The notes below the pieces were generated by a model, which saw nothing but the letters and a program-made list of their open reading frames with translations, searched no databases and was not told the DNA's origin. A stretch of 64,000 nucleotides of DNA from Devosia subaequoris (GTDB lineage: Bacteria > Pseudomonadota > Alphaproteobacteria > Rhizobiales > Devosiaceae). The first letter of the stretch is position 1, and each line of letters begins with the position of its first letter. A program made the translations under genes and the position numbers. Positions 36,828-44,688 of this stretch are shown one piece after another. Where the stretch lies: assembly GCF_014197055.1 (NCBI RefSeq), contig NZ_JACIEW010000005.1:295889-359888 (forward strand), written 5' to 3'.

Positions 36828-37033
36828 GCGCGGCAGACGATTCCATTACTGCGACGATCAAGTTGAGCCGCCCGGCTCAGCGGGCGCTGGCAGCAGCCGG
36901 GATCTTCACCTTTGCCGATCTGGCGCGTTGGCCACGCGAGGATATCGCCAAGCTGCACGGTATCGGGCCGAAGAGTTTTGTCGAGCTGGACCCGGCGGTG
37001 AAAGCGCGTGGCCTGGACTACAAGGCACAATGA
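36824..37033 (+). CDS. Small helix-hairpin-helix-like protein
   Basis: A 69-residue protein starting in an ATGA overlap with the nudix gene and ending in an ATGA overlap with ybgC, so expression is certain. The sequence AQRALAAAGIFTFADLARWP followed by DIAKLHGIGPKSFVEL resembles the C-terminal domain of RNA polymerase alpha and other HhH nucleic-acid-binding folds. A link to DNA repair is plausible from the position next to ruvB, but no function is known to me. Confidence 0.75.
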   Translation: MSAADDSITATIKLSRPAQRALAAAGIFTFADLARWPREDIAKLHGIGPKSFVELDPAVKARGLDYKAQ

Positions 37034-37428
37034 GCACGCATCGCATACCCGTCCGCATCTATTACGAAGACACCGACTTTTCGGGCAATGTCTATCACGC
37101 GGCGTACCTGAAGTTCTTCGAGCGTGGACGGACCGAGCTGCTGCGCGATCTGGGTGTGCATCACGTGGAACTGGCCGAGCAGGGTGTTGCCTTTGCCGTT
37201 CGGTCGATGGAGATCGAGTTTCTGGCCGCTGCGCGGATCGACGATCTGCTGACGGTGACGACCGAGGTAGCAGATACTGGCGGGGTTCGGCTGGTGCTGG
37301 ACCAGACAATACTGCGTGACGACAAGGTGATCACATCGGCCCGGGTGACCGTTGTGGCGATCAAAATGAGCGGCGGCCCGGCGCGCTTACCGGCTCATCT
37401 GCGGGCGCGGCTGGTGCCAGGGGCATAG
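37030..37428 (+). CDS. ybgC: YbgC acyl-CoA thioesterase
   Basis: A 132-residue hot-dog-fold thioesterase that starts the Tol-Pal region in most Proteobacteria. The catalytic Asp is in RIYYEDTDFSGNVYHAAYLK, and FFERGRTELLRDLG follows. The ATG at 37030 overlaps the preceding stop. It probably acts on acyl chains at the cytoplasmic face next to phospholipid synthesis proteins (family knowledge). tolQ begins about 180 bp later, probably from its own promoter as well. Confidence 0.93.
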   Translation: MSTHRIPVRIYYEDTDFSGNVYHAAYLKFFERGRTELLRDLGVHHVELAEQGVAFAVRSMEIEFLAAARIDDLLTVTTEVADTGGVRLVLDQTILRDDKVITSARVTVVAIKMSGGPARLPAHLRARLVPGA

Positions 37429-37605
37429 CGTCGGACTCTCTTTTTTAACTCTTTGGTGACCATAATTGGCGCATTGGCAGATTTGCGCCGCGCCGGACCA
37501 CCCTGCGCCCGGAATTGCGGGCATTTCTCTTAATTTTGACAGAATTCATCCCCATCGCAGCAGCAATGGGGCCTGATGCACGGGCCGGCCAAAAGGGATC
37601 ACGAC

Positions 37606-38316
37606 ATGGAAGCCATGGATGCAGTGGGAGCAGTCGCTCCGCATGCGGACCTCTCCATCTGGGGCCTGTTCTGGGCTGCCGACTTCGTTGTCAAATCGGT
37701 GATGTTGGGCCTGTTGGCGGCATCGATCTGGTGCTGGGCGATCATCATCGACAAGACCATCACCTATCGGCGCGCCCATTCGGAGATGAACCGGTTCGAG
37801 CGCACATTCTGGTCGGGCCAGTCGCTCGAGGAATTGTATCAGCAGCAGGCGGAAAAACCCTCGGGCGGGCTCGGTTCGGTGTTCGTTGCGGCCATGAAGG
37901 AATGGAAACGCAGCCACGAGCAGAATGCGGCCAGTTTCGTAGGCATGCAGCAGCGGCTGGACAAGGTGCTTGACGTCGCCATTGCGCGGGAAAGCGAATA
38001 TCTCGAAAAGCGTCTCGGTTTTCTGGCCACGGTGGGTTCGGCTGGCCCCTTTATCGGGCTGTTCGGCACCGTTTGGGGCATCATGAACGCCTTCACCAAT
38101 ATTGCGGCGTCTTCGGACACCAATCTGGCCGTGGTGGCCGGGCCGATCGCCGAGGCGCTGTTTGCCACCGCCATCGGTCTGGTGGCCGCTATTCCGGCGG
38201 TGATTGCCTATAACAAGCTTTCCTCAGATGCCGGTAAGCTGACCGGGCGGCTGGAAGGCTTTGCCGACGAATTCTCGACCATTCTGTCCCGTCAGCTCGA
38301 AGCGCGGGGCCGCTGA
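37606..38316 (+). CDS. tolQ: Tol-Pal proton channel subunit TolQ
   Basis: About 236 residues, three helices. The start at 37606 (MEAMDAVGAV) has GGGA upstream; another ATG at 37576 is possible. TM1 is FVVKSVMLGLLAASIWCWAIII; the channel helices are around ATVGSAGPFIGLFGTVWGIM and GPIAEALFATAIGLVAAIPAVIAY. With TolR it forms the proton-driven motor that energises TolA. The stop is one base before the tolR ATG. Confidence 0.95.
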   Translation: MEAMDAVGAVAPHADLSIWGLFWAADFVVKSVMLGLLAASIWCWAIIIDKTITYRRAHSEMNRFERTFWSGQSLEELYQQQAEKPSGGLGSVFVAAMKEWKRSHEQNAASFVGMQQRLDKVLDVAIARESEYLEKRLGFLATVGSAGPFIGLFGTVWGIMNAFTNIAASSDTNLAVVAGPIAEALFATAIGLVAAIPAVIAYNKLSSDAGKLTGRLEGFADEFSTILSRQLEARGR

Positions 38317-38317
38317 C

Positions 38318-38758
38318 ATGGGTATGGGTGTCGCATCGGGCGGCGGAAGTGGCGGCGGGCGCCGAAGGCGGCGCAAGCGCAGCGCGGTGATGAGTGAAAT
38401 CAACGTGACGCCGATGGTCGACGTCATGCTGGTGTTGCTGATCATCATGATGGTGGCCGCGCCGATGCTGACGTCAGGAGTGCCGGTGGACCTGCCGCGT
38501 ACGGCGGCCAGCGAACTGCCCAGCCAGACGCGACCAATCACCGTTTCCGTGTCGCCCGAGGGCGCGATCTTCGTCGACGAAGCGCCGGTGGCCGAGACGG
38601 AGCTGGTGTCTACCATGAGCAACCTGGCGACGGTGGAGGACCGCATTTATCTGCGCGGCGACACCACGGTCAATTATGGCACGGTGATGAGGGTCATGGG
38701 GATGCTTTCGGCGGCTGGCTATACCAAGATCGGGCTCGTCACTGAGCGCGAGAGGTAG
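38318..38758 (+). CDS. tolR: Tol-Pal protein TolR
   Basis: A 146-residue motor subunit. After a Gly/Arg-rich cytoplasmic start (GGGSGGGRRRRRKRSAVM), the single helix NVTPMVDVMLVLLIIMMVAAP carries the essential Asp. The periplasmic domain (PITVSVSPEGAIFVDEAPV, GDTTVNYGTVMRVMG) is typical of ExbD/TolR. The strongly basic N-terminus is longer than in E. coli TolR and is common in Hyphomicrobiales. Confidence 0.95.
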   Translation: MGMGVASGGGSGGGRRRRRKRSAVMSEINVTPMVDVMLVLLIIMMVAAPMLTSGVPVDLPRTAASELPSQTRPITVSVSPEGAIFVDEAPVAETELVSTMSNLATVEDRIYLRGDTTVNYGTVMRVMGMLSAAGYTKIGLVTERER

Positions 38759-38767
38759 GCCAGGCAT

Positions 38768-39931
38768 ATGCGTACGGGCCTGGTCGTATCGGCTTCTGTT
38801 CATGTTTTGCTGTTGGTGCTGGGTCTGGTCAATCTGGGACTGACCGAGCCGCTGCAGCCAAACGTGCAGTCTATTGCGGTCGAACTGGTGCCTATCGAGG
38901 AATATTCCAATATTCGAATGGGGCAGCTCGACAGCGAGGTGGTGGAGACCGATACGCCGTCAATCGTCGAGAGCGAGGAACCAGCCGAACTGGCACAGCC
39001 CACGGGGAATACCGAGCAGGATCAGGTCACACCTTCGGCGGCCGACGCGCCCACGCCGGCTCCGGTAACCGAAACTGCTCCCGCCCCCGAGGCAGAGCCA
39101 GCGCCTGAGCCTGAGCCGGAGCCAACACCGGAACCCGAGCCAGCGCCCGAGCCAGCGCCGACACCGGTCGTCCTGCCGCAGACGCGGCCAGAAGATCTGG
39201 CGCCGCCGCCGGATCCAGAACCGCAACCTGCTCCCGAACCGGAACCCGTGCCCGAGCCAACGCCAGAGCCGGAGCCCGAACCGGAGCCGGCGCCGACACC
39301 GGAACCGGAGCCGACACCGGAACCTGAGCCGGAGCCTGAGCCCGAACCCGAACCCGAGCCGACACCACCCCAGGTCGATGTTGCCTTGCCGACCTCGCGT
39401 CCGAGCGATCTGGCGCAGGTGCGTGAGCAGGCATTGGCTGCGGAGCGCCGTCGTCGGGAAGAAGAGGAACGTCAGCGGCAGGCTGCAGCTGCGGCTGCCG
39501 AGCGGGCCCCACCAACCGAAATCAGCTCGGAGACGGCCGACGAGATTTCCTCGATCATCAACAACGCTCCGACCACTGGCGCAACCACCGGGCAGGGTGG
39601 TTCACCCACTCTGGGTGACACGACGGGAACGTCGGCGCGGTTGAGCCAGAACGAGATCGACGGGCTGATCTCGCGGATCAAGAACAATTGGCAGTTGTTG
39701 CCGAGCGACTTCAATAGCGGGATGAATGTGACATTGCGGATCAATATGAATCGCGATGGCACGCTGGCGGGGACACCGCAGGTCATTGCTGCCGACCCGT
39801 CGCCGGCTGGGGGCCAGATCGCACGCGCCGCTGTTCGGGCTGTCATGGCAGCTTCGCAGGACGGGCCGTTCAATCTATCTGCCGATTCCTACGACCAATG
39901 GCGTTCCATTGAAGTGGAACTAAGACCCTGA
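38768..39931 (+). CDS. tolA: Tol-Pal energy-transducing protein TolA
   Basis: A 387-residue protein: one N-terminal helix ([20 protein letters not shown]), a spanning periplasmic middle, and a C-terminal TolA domain ([20 protein letters not shown] onward). The middle is not the Ala/Lys helical domain of E. coli. It holds two Pro-Glu repeat blocks (DNA about 39050-39375) separated by a near-duplicate motif: [10 protein letters not shown] near 39174 and [10 protein letters not shown] near 39386. A short Arg/Glu helix follows. The Pro-Glu rod should be stiff and extended, spanning the periplasm. Confidence 0.92.
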   Translation: MRTGLVVSASVHVLLLVLGLVNLGLTEPLQPNVQSIAVELVPIEEYSNIRMGQLDSEVVETDTPSIVESEEPAELAQPTGNTEQDQVTPSAADAPTPAPVTETAPAPEAEPAPEPEPEPTPEPEPAPEPAPTPVVLPQTRPEDLAPPPDPEPQPAPEPEPVPEPTPEPEPEPEPAPTPEPEPTPEPEPEPEPEPEPEPTPPQVDVALPTSRPSDLAQVREQALAAERRRREEEERQRQAAAAAAERAPPTEISSETADEISSIINNAPTTGATTGQGGSPTLGDTTGTSARLSQNEIDGLISRIKNNWQLLPSDFNSGMNVTLRINMNRDGTLAGTPQVIAADPSPAGGQIARAAVRAVMAASQDGPFNLSADSYDQWRSIEVELRP

Positions 39932-39997
39932 CCTTGAATTTGCCAGTTTGCTGGCCAAACTGCGGCCAAACGGCAAGACCGGAGTAAGATAGGACCG

Positions 39998-41308
39998 ATG
40001 ACCCTGTTCACTAGACGCGCGGCGCTCAAGCTTGGCCTGGCCGGCGGCGCTATGTTGGCCACCGCCCCGATGTCGCTTGCGCAATTGCGCATCGTGGTGG
40101 AGGGCGCCAATTTCCAGCCACTGCCCATCGCCATTCCCGACTTTGCCTCTTCGGACCCGGCCTTTGGGCGGGAAATTGCCGATATTGTGCGCAACAATCT
40201 GCGGCGCTCCGGCCTGTTCCTGCCGCTCGATCCGGCCTCGCTGCCAATCGCGGTGGGCGATGTGAATGCAACGCCCGATTTCGACGTGTGGCGCACCGCC
40301 AATGTCGACGGGTTGGTAATGGGCGCCGTGGAGCGGGGCGGGCAAATCAGCGCCTCGGTGCGGGTGTGGGATACGCAACAGGCCGCGCAAGTTGTTGGCA
40401 ACAGCTATGCCACCGACCCCAGTTCGGCGCGTCGTATCGGGCATCTGGTTTCGGATGCGATCTATTCGCAGCTTTCGGGCGGCACGGGGTATTTCGATAC
40501 CCGCGTCCTTTACGTCGCCGAGAGTGGCCCCAAGGCAAATCGCGTTCGGCGCCTGGCGATCATGGACCAGGACGGGGCCAATGTGAGCTATCTCACTGAT
40601 GGGCAGACCATGGCGTTGACGCCGCGCTTTTCGCCCAATGGCGACCTGGTTACCTATATGAACTTTGCCGAGGGCAACCCGCAGGTCTATCTGTTGCAGC
40701 TTTCAACCGGTCAGCAGCAGCGCCTGGCCAATGTCGGTGCGATGACCTTTGCGCCGCGCTTCTCCCCGGATGGCGGCACGGTAGCCTTTTCGGTGGAGCA
40801 GGGCGGCAGCACCAACCTTTATGCGATCTCGACCGGCGGCGGTCAGCCCATACAGCTTACTTCGGGCGCAGCGATCGATACCTCGCCCTCCTATTCAGCC
40901 GATGGCAGCCGGATCATTTTCGAGAGTGATCGGGGCGGGTCACCGCAGATCTACATGATGGGCGCCGGGGGCGGGAATGCCCAGCGCATCAGCTTCGGAC
41001 AAGGCAGCTATTCGACGCCGGTGTGGTCGCCCAATGGCGACTTGATCGCCTTTACCCGCCAGTCGGGCGGGCAATTCCATATCGGCATCATGAACCCGGA
41101 TGGTTCGGGAGAGCGCCTGCTCTATTCGGGCTATCATGCCGAGGGGCCGACCTGGGCGCCCAATGGACGGGTGATCATGTTCTACCAGGATCCGGGCGGC
41201 AATGACGGCCCGCGCCTGATGAGCGTGGATATCTGGGGGCGCGCCGCTCAGACCGTGCCGACGGAAACTTATGCTTCGGACCCGGCCTGGTCGGGCCTGA
41301 GGACCTGA
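39998..41308 (+). CDS. tolB: Tol-Pal protein TolB
   Basis: A 436-residue periplasmic beta-propeller that binds Pal. The signal peptide begins MTLFTRRAALKLGLAGG and has a twin-arginine-like TRRAALK, ending near SLA-QLR. The N-terminal domain (residues about 30-160) precedes a six-bladed propeller with repeated motifs such as FSPNGDLVTYMNFAEG, FSPDGGTVAFSV and YSADGSRIIFESDRGG. A strong terminator follows 27 bp after the stop, and pal is not next as usual. Confidence 0.95.
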   Translation: MTLFTRRAALKLGLAGGAMLATAPMSLAQLRIVVEGANFQPLPIAIPDFASSDPAFGREIADIVRNNLRRSGLFLPLDPASLPIAVGDVNATPDFDVWRTANVDGLVMGAVERGGQISASVRVWDTQQAAQVVGNSYATDPSSARRIGHLVSDAIYSQLSGGTGYFDTRVLYVAESGPKANRVRRLAIMDQDGANVSYLTDGQTMALTPRFSPNGDLVTYMNFAEGNPQVYLLQLSTGQQQRLANVGAMTFAPRFSPDGGTVAFSVEQGGSTNLYAISTGGGQPIQLTSGAAIDTSPSYSADGSRIIFESDRGGSPQIYMMGAGGGNAQRISFGQGSYSTPVWSPNGDLIAFTRQSGGQFHIGIMNPDGSGERLLYSGYHAEGPTWAPNGRVIMFYQDPGGNDGPRLMSVDIWGRAAQTVPTETYASDPAWSGLRT

Positions 41309-41334
41309 CGCCGCTTTCTTTGGCAGCCTGATTG

Positions 41335-41367
41335 AAATCCCTCCGCTGGTCGGAGGGATTTTTTTAT
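41335..41367 (+). terminator. Intrinsic terminator after tolB
   Basis: A perfect 11-bp stem AAATCCCTCCG/CGGAGGGATTT with a CTGGT loop followed by TTTTT. It closes the tol operon. The rest of the gap to 41623 (about 250 bp) is AT-richer and holds only the leader of the fasciclin gene. Confidence 0.93.
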
Positions 41368-41623
41368 TGCGGCAGGAACCGGGACCGAAATTGACGCTTT
41401 TACGCACGCGCTATCCGGTTGGATCACCGCAGATATTTCTTTTTTGCAGGGCGAGGTTCGGCGCCCTTAAAGCTTATAAGTGGCTGATAAACAACGTAAT
41501 TCAAGTCCGTGAAGATTTTTGAGTTTTTTCGACACCAGCGAAACTGGGTTGAGAGCGGGCCCGTATCTTCCTGTGTCCCATCGAGATGAATGGGAACAGA
41601 ATTACACAGGAAGGAACTTTATA

Positions 41624-42187
41624 ATGACCATTTCTATTCGTGCCCTCTCCGTCGCTGCCGTACTTGCTTTTGGTTCGGTCGCCGGTGGTGTTATCGCCCA
41701 GGACGCTCCGATGGTCGGCGGCGCTGCCATGCCCGCCACCAACAACATCATCGAGAACGCCGTAAACTCGGCTGACCACACCACGCTCGTCGCCGCCGTT
41801 CAAGCCGCCGGCCTGGTCGAGACCCTTTCGAGCGAAGGTCCGTTCACCGTGTTCGCACCGGTCAATGCTGCGTTTGAAGCCCTGCCGGAAGGCACGGTTG
41901 AAGGTCTGCTGGCTCCCGAAGCCAAGGATCAGCTGACCGCTGTCCTGACCTATCACGTGATTGCCGGTGACATTCACTCAGGCGACCTAGTGCAGATGAT
42001 CAACGACAATGGTGGTGAATACAGCGCTGCGACCGTGCAGGGTGGCGAACTGACCTTCAGCCTTGATGGCGAGATGGTCAAGATCACCGACGCCAATGGC
42101 GGCATGGCCACTGTGACCATTGCAGACGTTGACCAGTCCAACGGCGTGATCCACGTCATCGACGCGGTTCTGCTTCCCGCGATGTAA
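41624..42187 (+). CDS. Exported fasciclin (FAS1) domain protein
   Basis: A 187-residue protein with a signal peptide (MTISIRALSVAAVLAFGSVAGGVIA) and one FAS1 domain. The H1 box is PFTVFAPVNAAFEALPEG, the YH region is TAVLTYHVIAGDIHSGDL, and the ending is GVIHVIDAVLLP. The start at 41624 has AAGGAA upstream. FAS1 proteins mediate adhesion or matrix contact and are usually secreted or surface-bound; here it is probably periplasmic or extracellular. It is flanked by terminators on both sides, so it is a single unit with a 300-bp leader. Confidence 0.9.
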   Translation: MTISIRALSVAAVLAFGSVAGGVIAQDAPMVGGAAMPATNNIIENAVNSADHTTLVAAVQAAGLVETLSSEGPFTVFAPVNAAFEALPEGTVEGLLAPEAKDQLTAVLTYHVIAGDIHSGDLVQMINDNGGEYSAATVQGGELTFSLDGEMVKITDANGGMATVTIADVDQSNGVIHVIDAVLLPAM

Positions 42188-42224
42188 CCAAACCCTGCAC
42201 GTTTACGAATAGTGCAGGAACAGG

Positions 42225-42258
42225 GGCTCCGCACGCGCCCGTCCCGATGTGCGGAGCC
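42225..42258. repeat. Stable hairpin downstream of the fasciclin gene
   Basis: A perfect 10-bp stem GGCTCCGCAC/GTGCGGAGCC with a 14-base loop and no T run. A smaller CTGCAC/GTGCAG stem precedes it at about 42195-42217. It could stabilise the 3' end of the fasciclin mRNA. Confidence 0.6.
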
Positions 42259-42266
42259 TCACCTTG

Positions 42267-42311
42267 ACGTGACCCCGATGGACGCCCGTGGGCGTTTGTG
42301 GTCACGTTTTT
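42267..42311 (+). terminator. Nested intrinsic terminator before msrB
   Basis: Outer stem ACGTGACC (42267-42274) pairs with GGTCACGT (42300-42307); an inner stem ACGCCC/GGGCGT lies between. TTTTT follows. It ends the fasciclin transcript about 55 bp before the msrB start. Confidence 0.8.
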
Positions 42312-42366
42312 GCTGACTTGGTACTGCCCGGCGATTGTCGGGCATTACCGATTTAAGGAGGTTGCC

Positions 42367-42855
42367 GTGACCCTAAATCGACGCACGATGTTGTTCTCCG
42401 GCTCGCTGCTGGCGCTTGGCGCTGCATTGGGGCTGGGACGAACGGCCAACGCCGTGGAGGGAGATTTTCCCTTCATGCTGAGCGATGAAGAGTGGCAAGC
42501 GCGCCTCTCGCCCGCCGCGTATCAGGTGTTGCGGCATGAAGATACCGAGCGCCCCTATACGTCACCCCTGAATGACGAAAAGCGGGCCGGCACTTTCCAT
42601 TGCGCCGGCTGTGACCAGGCCTTGTTCGAGGCCGACAAGAAATATGACAGCCGCACCGGCTGGCCAAGCTTTTGGGATTTCATTCCAGGTGCCATTGGCA
42701 CCAAGGAAGACAACTCGCTGTTCATGACCCGGATCGAGGTGCACTGCTCCAATTGCGGTGGACATCAGGGGCATGTGTTCGAAGACGGTCCGCCGCCTAC
42801 CGGGCTGCGCTACTGCATCAATGGATTGTCATTGCGTTTCGCGCCAGCGGCATAG
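42367..42855 (+). CDS. msrB: Exported peptide-methionine (R)-S-oxide reductase
   Basis: A 162-residue enzyme. The GTG at 42367 has AAGGAGG just upstream, which decides it over longer frames. The signal peptide (NRRTMLFSGSLLALGAALGLG ending near ANA) holds a twin-arginine-like start. Zinc is bound by CAGC (in FHCAGCDQALF) and CSNC (in CSNCGGHQGHV). The catalytic cysteine is in LRYCINGLSL. Most MsrB proteins are cytoplasmic, so this one probably repairs oxidised methionine in the periplasm. Confidence 0.92.
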   Translation: MTLNRRTMLFSGSLLALGAALGLGRTANAVEGDFPFMLSDEEWQARLSPAAYQVLRHEDTERPYTSPLNDEKRAGTFHCAGCDQALFEADKKYDSRTGWPSFWDFIPGAIGTKEDNSLFMTRIEVHCSNCGGHQGHVFEDGPPPTGLRYCINGLSLRFAPAA

Positions 42856-42914
42856 CGGGCGGACGGAACGATCGTGCATCTCGCACATTGGCTTCCTGAC
42901 AGAGGAGAACAGCC

Positions 42915-43103
42915 ATGAGTGAAAACACGCAGGATCAAAATCAGCAAGCCGACGACAAGCCGGTGGACGAAAAGCTGGAAAATGTCAGCACTGGTGGGCA
43001 TCTGGGCGGCACGCATTTCGGCCAGGCGCCGGGCGATGCCAAAACCAAGGAAGACCGCCGCGACGGCGGGCGCAAATCGCGCCCGAATGACGGCAGCAAT
43101 TAG
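42915..43103 (+). CDS. Small hydrophilic protein of unknown function
   Basis: A 62-residue, highly charged protein (MSENTQDQNQQADDKPVDEK, ending in KTKEDRRDGGRKSRPNDG). The ATG has AGAGGAGA about six bases upstream, a strong site that supports real translation. It has no hydrophobic segment and looks intrinsically disordered. It follows msrB by 59 bp and may share its transcript. I do not recognise the family. Confidence 0.6.
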   Translation: MSENTQDQNQQADDKPVDEKLENVSTGGHLGGTHFGQAPGDAKTKEDRRDGGRKSRPNDGSN

Positions 43104-43196
43104 TCTGCCGCTGCAATGCAGCTACGCACAGGCGCGTGCTTGATCGGGCCTGTGCGACTCCGATATGCCAATCGGGTCACAAATACGCGGTTGGCC

Positions 43197-43916
43197 ATGA
43201 AGATCACCACAATCGAAGTCGGCAAAGTGCCGGACCCGCTCCAGGGACGGTTCGACCCTTATTCGGCCATGTTCCGGGAGATGTTCGCTTCGACGGGGCG
43301 GACCTTCGACTATGACGCGGTGAGGGTGCTCGATGGCGAGGCGTTGCCTGACCCGGCCGGGTTGGAGGGTATCGCCATTACCGGTTCGTCAGCCGGCGTT
43401 TACGAAAATCACGCGTGGCTCGACCCGTTGCGCGACTTCATTCAAAAGGCCTATGCGGCGCGGACCCCGATGCTGGGGATCTGCTTTGGGCATCAGATTA
43501 TGGCTGATGCTCTTGGTGGTGATGTCCGGAAATCAGAAAAAGGCTGGGGACTGGGGCGGCACCAATATCGGGTGATTGACCGGCCCGGCTTCATGGATGC
43601 GGCACCCGATACGCTGTCCGTGGTGTGCTCGCATCAGGACCAGGTGATCGCCCCGCCAAATGAGGCCGAGGTGATCCTGGCTTCGGACTTCACGCCCAAT
43701 GCAGGGTTGTTCTACCGTTCCGGCCAGGCCTTGAGCTTTCAGCCGCATCCCGAATTCGATGACAGCTATGGTACGGCACTGGTGGAACTGCGCCGCGGCA
43801 AGGCGAGTGATGGGGTGATCGAAGAGGCATTGGGGTCGTTTTCCAGCGCCTCGGACAGTGCCCGGATGCGGGATTATATTGCGCGGTTCATGCAGGATGC
43901 AGGCAGTCGCCGCTAG
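43197..43916 (+). CDS. Class I glutamine amidotransferase domain protein
   Basis: A 239-residue protein from the ATG at 43197 (MKITTIEVGKVPDPLQGRF). The nucleophile is in MLGICFGHQIMADALGG and the His/Glu pair is in SFQPHPEFDDSYG, so the triad is complete. Stand-alone proteins of this type (GMP-synthase-like GATases) hydrolyse glutamine or gamma-glutamyl compounds; the acceptor is unknown. It is followed by a bidirectional hairpin shared with the convergent engB. Confidence 0.88.
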   Translation: MKITTIEVGKVPDPLQGRFDPYSAMFREMFASTGRTFDYDAVRVLDGEALPDPAGLEGIAITGSSAGVYENHAWLDPLRDFIQKAYAARTPMLGICFGHQIMADALGGDVRKSEKGWGLGRHQYRVIDRPGFMDAAPDTLSVVCSHQDQVIAPPNEAEVILASDFTPNAGLFYRSGQALSFQPHPEFDDSYGTALVELRRGKASDGVIEEALGSFSSASDSARMRDYIARFMQDAGSRR

Positions 43917-43942
43917 CTGAAGGGGGCTTTCGGTGAACGGGT

Positions 43943-43964
43943 AAGGGCGCCTTGGGCGCCCTTT
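43943..43964. terminator. Bidirectional terminator (GATase / engB)
   Basis: A perfect 9-bp stem AAGGGCGCC/GGCGCCCTT with a TTG loop, with T residues on both outer sides. It lies between two convergent genes. Confidence 0.8.
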
Positions 43965-43978
43965 GCATTGGTGCTGGT

Positions 43979-44623
43979 TCAGCTTTCCAAGAGCAGTGCG
44001 ATCTCGGTGCGCAGCTGATTGAGGCCGGTGCCTTTTTCCGATGACGTCTGGATGATGTCCGGATGGGCGGCAGGGCGCTTGGCGATGGCGGCGCGGGTCT
44101 TGGCAACGGCGTTTTCGAGATCCGTGGCCGAGGGTTTGTCGACCTTGGTCATCACCACCTGATAGCTGACCGCTGCGCGGTCGAGCTCGTTCATCACCGA
44201 AATGTCGTTGTCCTTGGCGCCGTGGCGGCTGTCGATCAGCACATAGACACGGCGCAGGGTAGCGCGGCCGGTGAGGTATTGGTGGATCAGGGCGGTCCAG
44301 GCCCTGACCTTGGGCTCTGGCGCCTTGGCGTAGCCATAGCCGGGCATATCGACGATGCGCAGGTTCTCGCTCTGGCTCTCGAAGATGTTGAGCTCCTGGG
44401 TGCGGCCCGGCGTATTGGAGGTGCGGGCCAGGCCCGAGGTGCCGCACAGCGCGTTGATCAGGCTGGATTTGCCGACATTGGAGCGGCCGGCAAAGGCGAT
44501 TTCGACCCGGTCCATGGGAGGCAGGTCGGCCAGCTTCACGCAGCCCTTCACGAACAGGAAGGGCCGGGCAAACAGCAGGCGGCCGCGCTCGATGATGTCA
44601 GGGGAGTAGTCGGGCTGCGTCAT
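43979..44623 (-). CDS. yihA: Ribosome biogenesis GTP-binding protein EngB/YihA
   Basis: A 214-residue GTPase needed for 50S subunit assembly and division. The start at 44623 ([20 protein letters not shown]) was chosen because longer upstream sequence is antisense to yidC. GTPase motifs are [12 protein letters not shown] (G1), NTPGRTQEL (G2), [11 protein letters not shown] (G3), TKVDK (G4) and TSSEKGTG (G5). It follows yidC by about 65 bp, with a hairpin between, in the conserved rpmH-rnpA-yidC-engB order. Confidence 0.95.
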   Translation of the reverse strand: MTQPDYSPDIIERGRLLFARPFLFVKGCVKLADLPPMDRVEIAFAGRSNVGKSSLINALCGTSGLARTSNTPGRTQELNIFESQSENLRIVDMPGYGYAKAPEPKVRAWTALIHQYLTGRATLRRVYVLIDSRHGAKDNDISVMNELDRAAVSYQVVMTKVDKPSATDLENAVAKTRAAIAKRPAAHPDIIQTSSEKGTGLNQLRTEIALLLES

Positions 44624-44644
44624 GTGTGACCCCAGATAGGAGAA

Positions 44645-44666
44645 GCCCGCCGACAAAGCGGCGGGC
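44645..44666 (-). terminator. Hairpin between yidC and engB
   Basis: An 8-bp perfect stem GCCCGCCG/CGGCGGGC with a six-base loop. On the minus strand it is followed only by TTCTCC, so it may be a partial terminator or attenuator that lowers engB expression relative to yidC. Confidence 0.5.
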
Positions 44667-44688
44667 CTGTTCATTCGTTCAGTTCGGC

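Noticed and set aside
39050..39375. A tandem repeat or CRISPR-like array
   Set aside because: The repeats are codon-level Pro-Glu repeats inside tolA, in frame throughout, with no unique spacers.
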